A stretch of 19,479 nt of DNA, taken from assembly GCA_030039095.1 (NCBI GenBank), contig JASHQP010000359.1, forward strand, positions 1 through 19,479, read 5' to 3'. Origin of the DNA: Streptosporangiaceae bacterium (GTDB lineage Bacteria; Actinomycetota; Actinomycetes; Streptosporangiales; Streptosporangiaceae). The notes below the pieces were generated by a model. The model was not told where the DNA came from, searched no databases, and was given only the letters and a program-made list of their open reading frames with translations. This document shows, piece after piece, positions 1 to 6,753 of this stretch; within the stretch, counting starts at the first letter, position 1, and every line of letters starts with the position of its first letter. The translations under genes were made by a program, and so were the position numbers.

Positions 1-872
1 GGTCGGCCACGGTTCCGGCGGCGAACGGCACGGCGCCCGCCGCAGCCGCTGCCGCGGGCACGAGGGAGGACGGGTCGAGCGCGGCGGTTCTCCGGCAGAG
101 CTCGGCCGTGTCCGGCCGGCGGGCCGGGTCTCTCGACAGCGCTTGTCCCACGAGCGTCAAGAGCGGCGTCGGAAACCCGTTCAGGTCCGGCTGCCCGTTG
201 ATGATCCGGTAGAAGATCGTCTCGAACGCCCCGGTACCGAACGGCGGGCGGCCGGTGGCGGCGAACGCCACCGTGGCTCCCCACGAGTGCACGTCCGAGG
301 CGGGCCCGCTGGGCTTGCCCTCGATCACCTCGGGTGCGAGGTAGCCGGGCGTGCCCATGAACATGCCGGTCTGCGTGAGCCTGGTGGAGTCGGGGACCTG
401 GGCTATCCCGAAGTCGATCACGACGGGCTCGCCATTGGCGATCATGACGTTACCTGGCTTGAGGTCACGGTGCACCACGCCAGCCGCGTGCACCGCGGAC
501 AGGGCAAGGGCCAGCCCCGATGCCAGCCTGGCCAGATGCGCGCCGGTCAGCGGGCCACCCTGGCTCACGACGTCCTCGAGCGTCTGGCCGCTCACGTACC
601 TGGTCACGATGTACGGCGGGTCGCTGGTCACGTCCGCGTCGAGTACCTCGGCGACGAACGGGCTGCGCACCCGCTGCATGGTCTCGACCTCGCGGGCCAG
701 CCGCCGCCTGGCATTCGGGTCCGCCGCGATCGCGGGCCGCAGCGCCTTGACAGCGACCCGGCGCTGCTGCTCGTCGGCAGCCAGGTAGACCACGCCCATG
801 CCGCCCTCGCCGAGCCGCTCCAGCAGGCGGTACGGCCCCAGCCTGTCCGGCGTGTGGTCCTGAGCTGTCATA
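1..872 (-). CDS. Serine/threonine protein kinase, PknB type (C-terminus beyond window)
   Basis: A Hanks-type protein kinase that phosphorylates Ser/Thr on target proteins. About 290 residues are visible and the gene runs off base 1. From the ATG at 870-872 the protein begins MTAQDHTPDRLGPYRLLERL. It has the glycine loop GEGGMGVVY (residues 21-29), the ATP-binding lysine K42 in VAVKAL, the catalytic loop HRDLKPGN (D136, N141), the DFG motif (153-155) and an activation segment with MGTPGYLAPE. The kinase domain ends near residue 265. An Ala/Pro-rich stretch follows, which is usual for the linker to a transmembrane or sensor domain; that part is not in view, so membrane location is inferred. The start is chosen because GGTGGGG lies just upstream and LGPYRLLERLGEGG is the normal N-terminus of this family. 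All catalytic residues are present, so it should be an active kinase. Confidence 0.93.
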
Positions 873-881
873 ACCCCACCA

Positions 882-911
882 GCCTACGGATTTCCTCGCT
901 GCCGTACCTTA
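882..911 (-). promoter_or_regulatory. Candidate promoter elements of the kinase gene
   Basis: On the minus strand two TANNNT -10-like hexamers lie ahead of the kinase ATG: TAGGCT (882-887, nine bases before the start) and TAAGGT (906-911). No convincing TTGACA-like -35 is seen for either. TAAGGT directly abuts the tandem repeat at 911-964, which would sit in the activator position. The rest of the gap to 1077 shows no gene. Confidence 0.35.
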
Positions 912-964
912 ACTGGCGCAAGCGCCATGGCCGCAGCAACTGGCGCAGCCGGAATGGCCGCAGC
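911..964. repeat. Two tandem imperfect 27-bp repeats upstream of the kinase gene
   Basis: Units 911-937 and 938-964 both begin AACTGGCGCA and end ATGGCCGCAGC, and differ at 4 of 27 positions, all in the middle six bases. Unit 1 also contains a perfect palindrome TGGCGCAAGCGCCA (914-927). The pair lies in the 205-bp gap between the kinase gene and the gene upstream. A regulator-binding site or hairpin is possible; the function is not known. Confidence 0.7.
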
Positions 965-1077
965 GCTTACCGACCAGCCGGCACTGGCGGGCGCGACCTG
1001 GCAGACGTGTTGCATGTCCCCTCGTATTCCGCAGCCAGCGGCTCAGCGGTCCCCGCCGCACACCGCTGGCCCGCGAA

Positions 1078-1497
1078 CTAGCTTCCAGCCACAAGCCGAC
1101 GCAGCGCCCTCGCTGCCTCGGCATTCTGCTCAGCATGCGCGAGAAGGGCCTTTGCCAGCTCTCCCGCCCATACACCCAGCGGAACCTGCTGACGTGACAG
1201 CACCACCCCGCGCACCTGGGTGCAGACCTCGGCGACGGGTGCACCACGCTGAATTCCCAGCGTCATCACCCGGTCCCCGAGCCGCACGGTGATCTTCGAT
1301 ACCTGGCCGGGACGGCCGTGCATCCGGTCGGACATGCTCCGGTCCCAGTCGACCGTGACCCACTCGGACGGAAGCGCCTCGCCCAGCGACTTGGTAAGGA
1401 CGCGGGTGTAGAGCGTGACGTCGGCACTGTCCGCGCGCAGCGCGGCCGTGACCATATCGAGCGACGGCCCGCCCGGGCTGTTGTCCAGCTCGGTCAC
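1078..1497 (-). CDS. Conserved actinobacterial protein of unknown function (139 aa)
   Basis: A 139-residue soluble protein with no signal peptide or membrane segment. It begins with GTG at 1495-1497 (MTELDNSPGGPSLDMVTAAL). A second possible start is the ATG at residue 15. The N-terminal part LDMVTAALRADSADVTLYTR and the C-terminal helix (LAKALLAHAEQNAEAARALRRLV) look helical, with a basic beta-rich middle (SKITVRLGDRVMTLGI). From memory similar proteins occur in actinomycetes, but I know of no assigned function. Codon use is normal for the window, with G/C third positions. It lies 81 bases downstream of the enoyl-CoA hydratase stop and 205 bases upstream of the kinase gene, all on the minus strand, so co-transcription with the hydratase is plausible. 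Confidence 0.8.
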   Translation of the reverse strand: MTELDNSPGGPSLDMVTAALRADSADVTLYTRVLTKSLGEALPSEWVTVDWDRSMSDRMHGRPGQVSKITVRLGDRVMTLGIQRGAPVAEVCTQVRGVVLSRQQVPLGVWAGELAKALLAHAEQNAEAARALRRLVAGS

Positions 1498-1578
1498 TGC
1501 CCGGCCTGCCCGTCGGTGTCAGCTGCTCGGCACATAAACGTGGCTACTCCTCGGCACGCGTCCGCCGTGGCGGTGGGA

Positions 1579-2358
1579 TCACCGCCCGGTGAAGGTCGCC
1601 TTCCCCGGTCCATTCTCCACGAAGCTGCGCATTCCCGCGCGCTGGTCCTCGGTGGCGAACAGCGCCGCGAACTGCAGCCGCTCGATCTCGAGCCCGGTGG
1701 ACAGGTCGACCTCGAGCCCATCGTCGATGGCCTGCTTGGCTGCGCGCAGCGCGAGCGCCGGGCCGCGAGCGTACGCTGCGACCAGTGCGCGCGCGGCGTC
1801 ATACACCTCGGCGTCCGGGACCACTTTGTCGACCAGGCCGATCGCCAGCGCCTCCTGCGCACCGACGAACCGGCCGGTGAACACGATGTCCTTGGCCCTG
1901 GCCGGGCCGATGAGGCGGGGCAGTCGCTGCGTCCCGCCGGCCCCCGGGATGATGCCGAGCAAGATCTCGGGCTGCCCGACGCGGGCGCTCTCGCCCATCA
2001 CCCTGAAGTCCGCGCACAGAGCCAGCTCGAGGCCGCCGCCGAGGGCGTATCCCGTGATCGCGGCTACCACGGGTTTCGGGATCTTCGCCACCGCGGTGAA
2101 CGAGGCCTGCAGACGCCGGGAGTCGGCGGCCATCCGGCCGTAGCTGGCCTCCGTCATCTCCTTGATGTCCGCCCCGGCGGCGAAGACCTTCGGGCCGCCG
2201 TAGATCACAGCCGCACGGATGTCGTCATCGGCGGTGACCTGCGCGGCCGCCGCGGCGATCTCGTCCTGGACCTGTCCGTTCAGCGCATTCATCGGCGGGC
2301 GGGCGAGACGGATTGTGGCGACCGCCTCATCGGTCTCGACCTCTACAAACTCAGCCAT
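1579..2358 (-). CDS. Enoyl-CoA hydratase (crotonase family, EchA type)
   Basis: A 259-residue crotonase-fold enzyme expected to hydrate 2-trans-enoyl-CoA to 3-hydroxyacyl-CoA in fatty-acid beta-oxidation, in the cytoplasm. The oxyanion-hole segments AGADIK (61-66) and GYALGGGLE (103-111) are clear. Both glutamates that define true hydratases are present: E111 in GGGLELAL and E131 in GQPEILLGIIPGAGGTQRL. The length matches the family (about 258). I chose the ATG at 2356-2358 (MAEFVEVE) because the conserved domain starts there and GCGGGA lies about nine bases upstream; an ATG at 2374-2376 would add six residues. No other beta-oxidation gene is adjacent. The promoter at 2721-2749 and the small reading frame ending at 2382 suggest how it is expressed. 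Confidence 0.93.
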   Translation of the reverse strand: MAEFVEVETDEAVATIRLARPPMNALNGQVQDEIAAAAAQVTADDDIRAAVIYGGPKVFAAGADIKEMTEASYGRMAADSRRLQASFTAVAKIPKPVVAAITGYALGGGLELALCADFRVMGESARVGQPEILLGIIPGAGGTQRLPRLIGPARAKDIVFTGRFVGAQEALAIGLVDKVVPDAEVYDAARALVAAYARGPALALRAAKQAIDDGLEVDLSTGLEIERLQFAALFATEDQRAGMRSFVENGPGKATFTGR

Positions 2359-2381
2359 CCCGCCAGTATCCCGCATCGCGG

Positions 2382-2666
2382 TCAGGCGGCTGGCGCCCTG
2401 CCCGCGTCCGGGCGGCCGCCCGACACTGCGGCGCCGCGGTCATACTCGCGCCCATAGCTGGAAGGACGGCTGCCGGCGGATCTGTTTCGCCACGGCAGCA
2501 GGGCTCGGGCAAACCTGCTCAGCAGCCCGGCGCCGGCCGGCGTGTCGCAGCGGCGCGTGGTGGCCAGCGCCCTGGCGCGCGCCCAGGCGTCCTCGCGACG
2601 CGCATGCTGGGGCCGGCGACGGCCGCTCGCAGGCCGGTGCCGGTCCAGCGAGAGCATGACTCCCAT
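2382..2666 (-). CDS. Possible small Arg-rich protein (94 aa), leader gene of the hydratase operon
   Basis: An open frame from the ATG at 2664-2666, preceded by the purine-rich run GAGGGGGG about six bases upstream, and ending TGA at 2382, 23 bases before the hydratase start. It lies about 50 bases downstream of a well-formed minus-strand promoter (2721-2749), which is the main reason to consider it real. Third codon positions are mostly G/C (about 84% by count). The product is Arg-rich, has a possible amphipathic segment LLSRFARALLPWRNR, and no motif I recognise. Second positions are also very GC-rich, which is not typical of genuine proteins, so it may simply be the 5' leader of the hydratase message. 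Confidence 0.35.
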   Translation of the reverse strand: MGVMLSLDRHRPASGRRRPQHARREDAWARARALATTRRCDTPAGAGLLSRFARALLPWRNRSAGSRPSSYGREYDRGAAVSGGRPDAGRAPAA

Positions 2667-2720
2667 CTGCCGCCCCCCTCAGTGGGACGCCCGGGCGCTA
2701 CGCCTCGGATCCCCGGAGCA

Positions 2721-2749
2721 ACCTTAGTGCGCAGGGTGCGAAGGGTCAA
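2721..2749 (-). promoter_or_regulatory. Strong-looking housekeeping-type promoter for the hydratase block
   Basis: On the minus strand, -35 TTGACC (2744-2749) and -10 TAAGGT (2721-2726) are separated by exactly 17 bases. Transcription would start near 2714 and read toward the 94-codon frame and the enoyl-CoA hydratase. This is the best sigma70/HrdB-like match I found in the window. A GCGAAGGG motif (2738-2745) overlaps the -35 and spacer, and a GCGAAG palindrome lies just upstream, so repression by a DNA-binding protein is plausible. Confidence 0.65.
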
Positions 2750-2878
2750 CGCTGAACGCGAAGTTCTTCGCACGTCGTGGGCACCGGGTGTCGTCGTAAA
2801 AATGCAGGCAGCTGGGCTGCGGTAAGCACCCAGATCGGTCTGATTGACTAGACAGGTACGCGAAGGTCGTGCGAAGGT
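2738..2878. promoter_or_regulatory. Cluster of GCGAAGG motifs, candidate operators between divergent units
   Basis: Five copies of GCGAAG or its complement occur in this gap: GCGAAGGG (2738-2745), a perfect palindrome GCGAAGTTCTTCGC (2758-2771, two half-sites), and two GCGAAGGT direct repeats (2860-2867 and 2871-2878) spaced 11 bases, one helical turn. The last copy overlaps the Shine-Dalgarno region of the downstream helix-turn-helix gene; the first overlaps the opposing promoter. The positions fit an autoregulatory operator set for the adjacent HTH protein; that link is inference. A quasi-palindrome TTGACTAGACAG (2844-2855) lies in the same gap. No further gene is seen in 2667-2884. Confidence 0.5.
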
Positions 2879-2884
2879 AGAGCC

Positions 2885-3304
2885 ATGGCCCAACGTCCGC
2901 CCCCGCCGCCGTGGGGGGTTCTGCTGACCAACGCCCTCGCCGACGCGCAGCTCTCGGCGAGGGAGGCGTCCCGGCGCGCAGGGATCAGCGAGGGACGCTG
3001 GCGGCAGATCGCGAGCGGGTATCAGGTCGTCAGCTCCGGCGTCTACGCGCCGGTACACGGGCCAGCGGAGACGCTGGCCAAGATGGCCGCCGTGGCCGGC
3101 GTTACGGCGGCGCAGCTCACCGACGCAGGCCGGCCGGACGCGGCAACCGCGCTGGTGAGCCGGGAAGAAGCGGACGCCAGTCATGAGCAGATGCTGCAGC
3201 GGGTCAAGGAGATGAGCCCCGAGCAGGCACGGGAACTGCTCGCGGCGATCGCGGTGCAGCTGGGAATCCGGGCAGGAGCCGAAGAGCGCCGTTACGGCAC
3301 GTAG
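2885..3304 (+). CDS. XRE-family helix-turn-helix transcriptional regulator (139 aa)
   Basis: A small DNA-binding protein. After the Pro-rich start MAQRPPPPPWG, residues about 12-80 form a Cro/C1-type helix-turn-helix domain (LLTNALADAQLSAREASRRA, GISEGRWRQIASGYQ). A short insertion carrying VYAPVHGPAETLAKMAAVAG and VTAAQLTDAGRPDAA follows, a pattern common in actinomycete XRE proteins. The C-terminal 50 residues are charged and helical (SHEQMLQRVKEMSPEQARELLAAIAVQLG), possibly for dimerisation. The ATG at 2885 is preceded by GAAGG about eight bases upstream. It is divergent from the hydratase block, and the GCGAAGG repeats in between are a candidate binding site. Its downstream border is the long hairpin at 3396-3445. 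Target genes are unknown. Confidence 0.88.
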   Translation: MAQRPPPPPWGVLLTNALADAQLSAREASRRAGISEGRWRQIASGYQVVSSGVYAPVHGPAETLAKMAAVAGVTAAQLTDAGRPDAATALVSREEADASHEQMLQRVKEMSPEQARELLAAIAVQLGIRAGAEERRYGT

Positions 3305-3395
3305 CACGGGCCGCCGTGACAACGGTCCTTCATGATCGTAGTAACTAGGACGCAGCCCGGGGGGTGCGGGTTCTTCGGAAGTCGGCCGTTCGAGT

Positions 3396-3445
3396 GCGCC
3401 GCCGGCGGCACCGCGACTGCTGTGCCACGGTGCCGCCGGCGGCGC
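3396..3445. terminator. Perfect 18-bp-stem hairpin between convergent regulator genes
   Basis: Arms 3396-3413 and 3428-3445 are exact reverse complements over 18 bases (core GCCGCCGGCGGC) around a 14-base loop. It lies between two convergent regulator genes, where a bidirectional terminator is expected. No U-run follows on either side, which is usual for actinomycete hairpin terminators. A second small hairpin (GGCGGC-TTCC-GCCGCC, 3481-3496) follows. The whole gap 3305-3573 shows no convincing gene. Confidence 0.7.
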
Positions 3446-3573
3446 TGGGACCCGACATCTCTTGTACGGCTCGCGCGGGAGGCGGCTTCCGCCGCCCGAG
3501 ATCGGCCTCGTCGTATCCCCCGCCCCCGGCCACCGCCGGCGGGCGCCCGAAGAGGCTGCGGCAGATCGGCTGC

Positions 3574-3792
3574 TTACTCGCCCGCCGTCCGCGGCGCAGA
3601 CACGTGCTGCCAGCCGTTCAGGAATCCGCGGACTTCGGTCTCGCTGTAGCGGCGGTGGCCGCCCGGGGTGCGGATCGACGACAGCTTGCCGCCCCTTGCC
3701 CAACGGGTGACGGTCTTCGGGTCAACCCGAAGCATCGCGGCAACCTCGGCCGGGGTCAGAAGACGGTTCTCCGGCTTGATCTGGGTTCTCAC
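3574..3792 (-). CDS. bldC: BldC-like MerR-superfamily DNA-binding regulator (72 aa)
   Basis: A very small winged helix-turn-helix protein close to Streptomyces BldC (about 68 residues), which controls the timing of development. The core LLTPAEVAAMLRVDPKTVTR, WARGGKLSSIRTPGGHRRY is the BldC signature almost unchanged (residues 11-49): helix-turn-helix then the GGHRRY wing. No effector or dimerisation domain follows, as in BldC. I chose the GTG at 3790-3792 because AGAGGA lies nine bases upstream and the length then matches BldC; the frame stays open to 3891, and an ATG at 3826-3828 lacks a ribosome site. It is downstream of glgP on the same strand but separated by a terminator. The symbol is by similarity; in some actinomycetes several paralogues exist, so orthology is not proved. 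Confidence 0.88.
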   Translation of the reverse strand: MRTQIKPENRLLTPAEVAAMLRVDPKTVTRWARGGKLSSIRTPGGHRRYSETEVRGFLNGWQHVSAPRTAGE

Positions 3793-3877
3793 GACGGATG
3801 GTCCTCTCGCGCTTGGGGGTAGTGACATGATGACGGACAGTAACGACAGTTGACCATTACTTACCGCCAGCGTTCTA

Positions 3878-3952
3878 TTACAGGATGTCACATCGGCCAG
3901 GGTTTTGCTGGCGTTCTGCGTGGCACGGGGAGAAATTTCCGTGGCAGGCCAT
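3878..3952 (-). CDS. Possible 24-codon leader ORF upstream of the bldC-like gene
   Basis: A short frame from the ATG at 3950-3952 to TAA at 3878-3880, encoding MACHGNFSPC followed by HAERQQNPGRCDIL. It has a good ribosome site, AAGGA, five bases before the ATG, and lies 85 bases ahead of the bldC-like GTG. The peptide has three Cys and two CH pairs. The quasi-palindrome TTGACTAGACAA (3963-3974) lies just upstream. It could be a leader peptide, a small metal-binding protein or chance; length alone cannot decide. Confidence 0.35.
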   Translation of the reverse strand: MACHGNFSPCHAERQQNPGRCDIL

Positions 3953-3962
3953 GTTGTCCTTC

Positions 3963-3974
3963 TTGACTAGACAA
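3963..3974. promoter_or_regulatory. Quasi-palindrome TTGACTAGACAA, candidate operator (second copy at 2844)
   Basis: TTG-A-CTAG-A-CAA has matching TTG/CAA ends around CTAG. The first 11 bases recur at 2844-2854 upstream of the XRE gene, so both regulator genes in this island have the motif in their upstream region. CTAG-centred sites of this sort are typical of GntR-type operators in actinomycetes, but the binding protein here is unknown. The remaining gap 3975-4078 holds no gene that I can support. Confidence 0.45.
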
Positions 3975-4078
3975 CACGGCCGACGCCTCGAGGCGCCGCC
4001 ACCGCCGTCTTAGCTGGACGCGACGGCGAACCCGGCGGTTTACTTGCTGTACGTAACCTGCCAGATACGCTACGTCGC

Positions 4079-4098
4079 AAAAATGGCTGACGAAGCCA
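4079..4098 (-). terminator. Intrinsic terminator of glgP
   Basis: Read on the minus strand, a 5-bp stem TGGCT/AGCCA with loop TCGTC (4084-4098) is followed directly by TTTTT (4079-4083), beginning about ten bases after the glgP stop. A U-run after a hairpin is rare in such GC-rich DNA. A further hairpin CTGCGG-AACTA-CCGCAG (4101-4117) overlaps the stop codon. Confidence 0.6.
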
Positions 4099-4108
4099 AA
4101 CTGCGGAA

Positions 4109-6709
4109 CTACCGCAGATCGCCGTTGGTCATCCCGGCTGGGGCATCCGGCAGCGTGATGAGCCCCATTTCGGCTGGTGAGGCCAGCAGCGGATGACGCG
4201 GGAGCACCCGGACCGTGTAACCGAACGGCCCGGGACGGCCGAGTTCGGCCTCACCCGCGTACCTCGCGGGCGAAGCACCCGACGGCTCGGCTTCGAGCTC
4301 GAGGTCCGCGAACGCGGGGGCGGCGATCTCGTCGTCGTCCCCGGCCGGGCCGTAGACGAGCTGCACGGTCACGTCGTCGGGCGACAGCACGCCGAGCGCC
4401 ACACTGGCCCGCACCACGAGGCTCGCCCCCGGGCTCTGCTCGCCGTCATCGGCCTCGACGTGCTCGATGGCCACGCCGGGCCACGCCTTGGTGACCCGGT
4501 CCTTCCACGCCGCCAGCTCTCGCGCGCCCGCAAACCCCGGCCCCCCGCCGGCCAGCGCCGCTGAGGACCGCGCCGCCGGCAGGTACAGCTGGGTGACGTA
4601 CTCTCGGACCATCCTGGACGCCTGGGCCTTGGGCCCCAGCGTGCGCAGCGTGTGCGCCACCATCTCCAGCCAGCGGCCCGGCAGGCCATCCGGGCCCCGG
4701 TCGTAGAACAGCGGCGCCACAGACTGACCGAGCAGGTCGTAAAGGGCGGACGCCTCGAGCTCGTCCCGTCGCTCCGGGTCGGCGACCCCGTCGGCCGACG
4801 GGATGGCCCAGCCGTTGTGCCCGTCGAACCACTCATCCCACCATCCGTCCAGGATCGACAGGTTCAGCGCCCCGTTCAGGGCGGCCTTCATCCCGGAGGT
4901 TCCGCACGCCTCGAGCGGGCGCAGTGGGTTGTTCAGCCAGACATCGCTGCCCTGCACCATCGCGCCGGCCAGCGCCATGTCGTAGTCGGGCAGGAACACG
5001 ATCCGGTGCCGTACCCGCGGGTCGTCGGCGAACTTCACCATCTGCTGGATCATCAGCTTGCCGCCGTCGTCGGCCGGGTGGGCCTTTCCGGCGATCACGA
5101 ACTGCACCGGGCGCTGCCGGTCGAGGAGCAGCGCGACAAACCGGTCGGGATCATGCAGCATCATCGTCAGCCGCTTGTAGGAGGGGACGCGGCGGGCAAA
5201 GCCGATCGTCAGCGCGTTCTCGTCGAGTGCATCGTCGATCCAGGTCAGCTCCGCCTCCGAGGCCCCGCGCTGGATCCACGACGCACGCAGCCGCCGGCGG
5301 GTCTCCGCCACCAGCCGGGCCCGGAGCAGGCTGCGGACGGCGAAGATCCCCGCGGGATCCGCGGCGGCGCGTTCCCACGCGGCCTCGTCCTCGGCGAGGT
5401 CCGGCGACTCGCCGCCCTGGGCCAGCCGCAGGATCTCCGGCGCCACCCAGGTGGGCCCGTGCACCCCGTTGGTGACCGAGCCGATCGGCACCTCCGCGGT
5501 GTCGAAGCCGGGCCACAGGCCGGTGAACATCTGCCTGCTGACCTGGCCGTGCAGGGCGCTGACGCCGTTGACCCGCTGGGCCAGCCGCATGCCCATCACG
5601 GCCATGTTGAACACGTCGGGATCGCCGCCGGGGTAGGTCTCGGCACCCAGGGCCAGGACCCGGTCGACCGGCAGCTCGGGCTCGGCGCCGTCGCCGAACT
5701 GTGCCACCACGAGCTCCTTGCCGAACCTGTCGATCCCGGCGGGCACCGGCGTGTGCGTGGTGAACACGGTGCCCGCCCGGCACATCGCCAGGGCCTCGTC
5801 GAACGGCAGGCCCTGGCCGAGGTACTCGCGGATGCGCTCGAGGCCGAGGAAGCCGGCGTGGCCCTCGTTGGTGTGGAAGACCTCGGGCTCCGGGTGCGAC
5901 GTGATCGCGCAGAATGCCCTGACCGCCCTGACTCCGCCGATGCCCAGCAGCAGTTCCTGCCGGAGCCTGTGCTCGCTGCCACCGCCGTACAGCCGGTCCG
6001 TGACCTCGCGCAGCTCGGAGTCGTTCTCCTCGACGTACGAGTCGAGCAGCAGCAGCGGGATCCTGCCGATCTGCGCGATCCACACCTGCGCGGCGATGAC
6101 GGCGCCGCCGGCCAGGGCCACGCTGACCTTGACCGGCTCGCCATCCTGTCGCAGCAGGGTCAGCGGCAGGCCGTTCGGGTCACCGGCCGGGTAGCGCTCG
6201 GTCTGCCAGCCCTCGGGGGACAGCGCCTGCGTGAAGTAGCCGTGCCGGTAGAGCAGGCCGACGCCGATCAGGGGCACACCGAGATCGCTGCCGGCCTTGA
6301 GGTGGTCGCCGGCCAGGATGCCAAGGCCACCGGAGTACTGCGGCAGCGCTTCGGTTATCCCGTACTCGGGCGAGAAGTACGCGACGGCCCCCGGTGCCCC
6401 GGCCAGTCGCTGGTCCGTCTGGTACCAGCGCGGGCCCGTCGTGTACGCGCTCAGATCTTCGACGGCGCTGTTCAGGCGAGACAGGAACGACGGGTCCGCT
6501 GCGAGGCTGGCCAGCCGCTCCGGCGGGACCTCGGCGAGCAGCGCGACCGGGTCATGCTCGGCGCGCTCCCATCCCTCAGGGTCGATCGCTGCGAACAGGT
6601 CCAGCGTCTCGGCATGCCAGGACCAGCGCAGATTCAGCATCAGCGCGCGCAGCGGGGCGAGCGGCTCAGGCAGCTGCGGCCGGATGGTGAACCGGCGGAT
6701 GGCTCTCAC
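4109..6709 (-). CDS. glgP: Alpha-glucan (glycogen) phosphorylase, GT35
   Basis: An 866-residue cytoplasmic PLP-dependent enzyme that releases glucose-1-phosphate from the non-reducing ends of alpha-1,4-glucan. The N-terminal DUF3417-type region (about residues 10-115, with LMLNLRWSWHAETLDLFAAI) is typical of the actinobacterial alpha-glucan phosphorylase subfamily. Then come YFSPEYGITEALPQYSGGLG, GILAGDHLKAGSDLGVPLIG, NEGHAGFLGLERI and TVFTTHTPVPAGIDRF. The PLP-binding lysine is K608 in EACGTSGMKAALNGAL. Length matches mycobacterial GlgP (about 863). The frame is open to 6868, but I place the start at the GTG 6707-6709 (VRAIRRFTIRP) because similarity begins there and GGAG lies about 11 bases upstream. 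It is divergent from glgE, so synthesis and breakdown of the same polymer share one control region. Confidence 0.95.
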   Translation of the reverse strand: MRAIRRFTIRPQLPEPLAPLRALMLNLRWSWHAETLDLFAAIDPEGWERAEHDPVALLAEVPPERLASLAADPSFLSRLNSAVEDLSAYTTGPRWYQTDQRLAGAPGAVAYFSPEYGITEALPQYSGGLGILAGDHLKAGSDLGVPLIGVGLLYRHGYFTQALSPEGWQTERYPAGDPNGLPLTLLRQDGEPVKVSVALAGGAVIAAQVWIAQIGRIPLLLLDSYVEENDSELREVTDRLYGGGSEHRLRQELLLGIGGVRAVRAFCAITSHPEPEVFHTNEGHAGFLGLERIREYLGQGLPFDEALAMCRAGTVFTTHTPVPAGIDRFGKELVVAQFGDGAEPELPVDRVLALGAETYPGGDPDVFNMAVMGMRLAQRVNGVSALHGQVSRQMFTGLWPGFDTAEVPIGSVTNGVHGPTWVAPEILRLAQGGESPDLAEDEAAWERAAADPAGIFAVRSLLRARLVAETRRRLRASWIQRGASEAELTWIDDALDENALTIGFARRVPSYKRLTMMLHDPDRFVALLLDRQRPVQFVIAGKAHPADDGGKLMIQQMVKFADDPRVRHRIVFLPDYDMALAGAMVQGSDVWLNNPLRPLEACGTSGMKAALNGALNLSILDGWWDEWFDGHNGWAIPSADGVADPERRDELEASALYDLLGQSVAPLFYDRGPDGLPGRWLEMVAHTLRTLGPKAQASRMVREYVTQLYLPAARSSAALAGGGPGFAGARELAAWKDRVTKAWPGVAIEHVEADDGEQSPGASLVVRASVALGVLSPDDVTVQLVYGPAGDDDEIAAPAFADLELEAEPSGASPARYAGEAELGRPGPFGYTVRVLPRHPLLASPAEMGLITLPDAPAGMTNGDLR

Positions 6710-6753
6710 GGAGAATGACACTCCAAGGCTCTGAGGTGCGGTGGTACGCCGCA

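Noticed and set aside
143..1081. 312-codon plus-strand frame opposite the kinase gene
   Set aside because: The opposite strand encodes all kinase motifs; the plus-strand product is Arg/Gly/His-rich without a domain.
909..1247. 112-codon minus-strand frame overlapping the 139-aa gene and the 27-bp repeats
   Set aside because: It is out of frame with the better-supported gene for half its length and its Cys/Gly/His-rich end is only the translated repeat.
2519..3703. 394-codon minus-strand frame across the regulatory island
   Set aside because: It runs antisense through the XRE gene and through the 18-bp hairpin, the operators and part of the bldC-like gene; the product is Arg/Pro/Ala low complexity with no domain.
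4044..4071. Plus-strand promoter-like pair TTGCTG-N16-TACGCT after glgP
   Set aside because: The -35 matches only three of six consensus bases and it would drive only antisense RNA into glgP; too weak to call.
4652..6718. 688-codon plus-strand frame opposite glgP
   Set aside because: Antisense shadow caused by high GC; the minus strand encodes a full-length GT35 phosphorylase with its PLP lysine.
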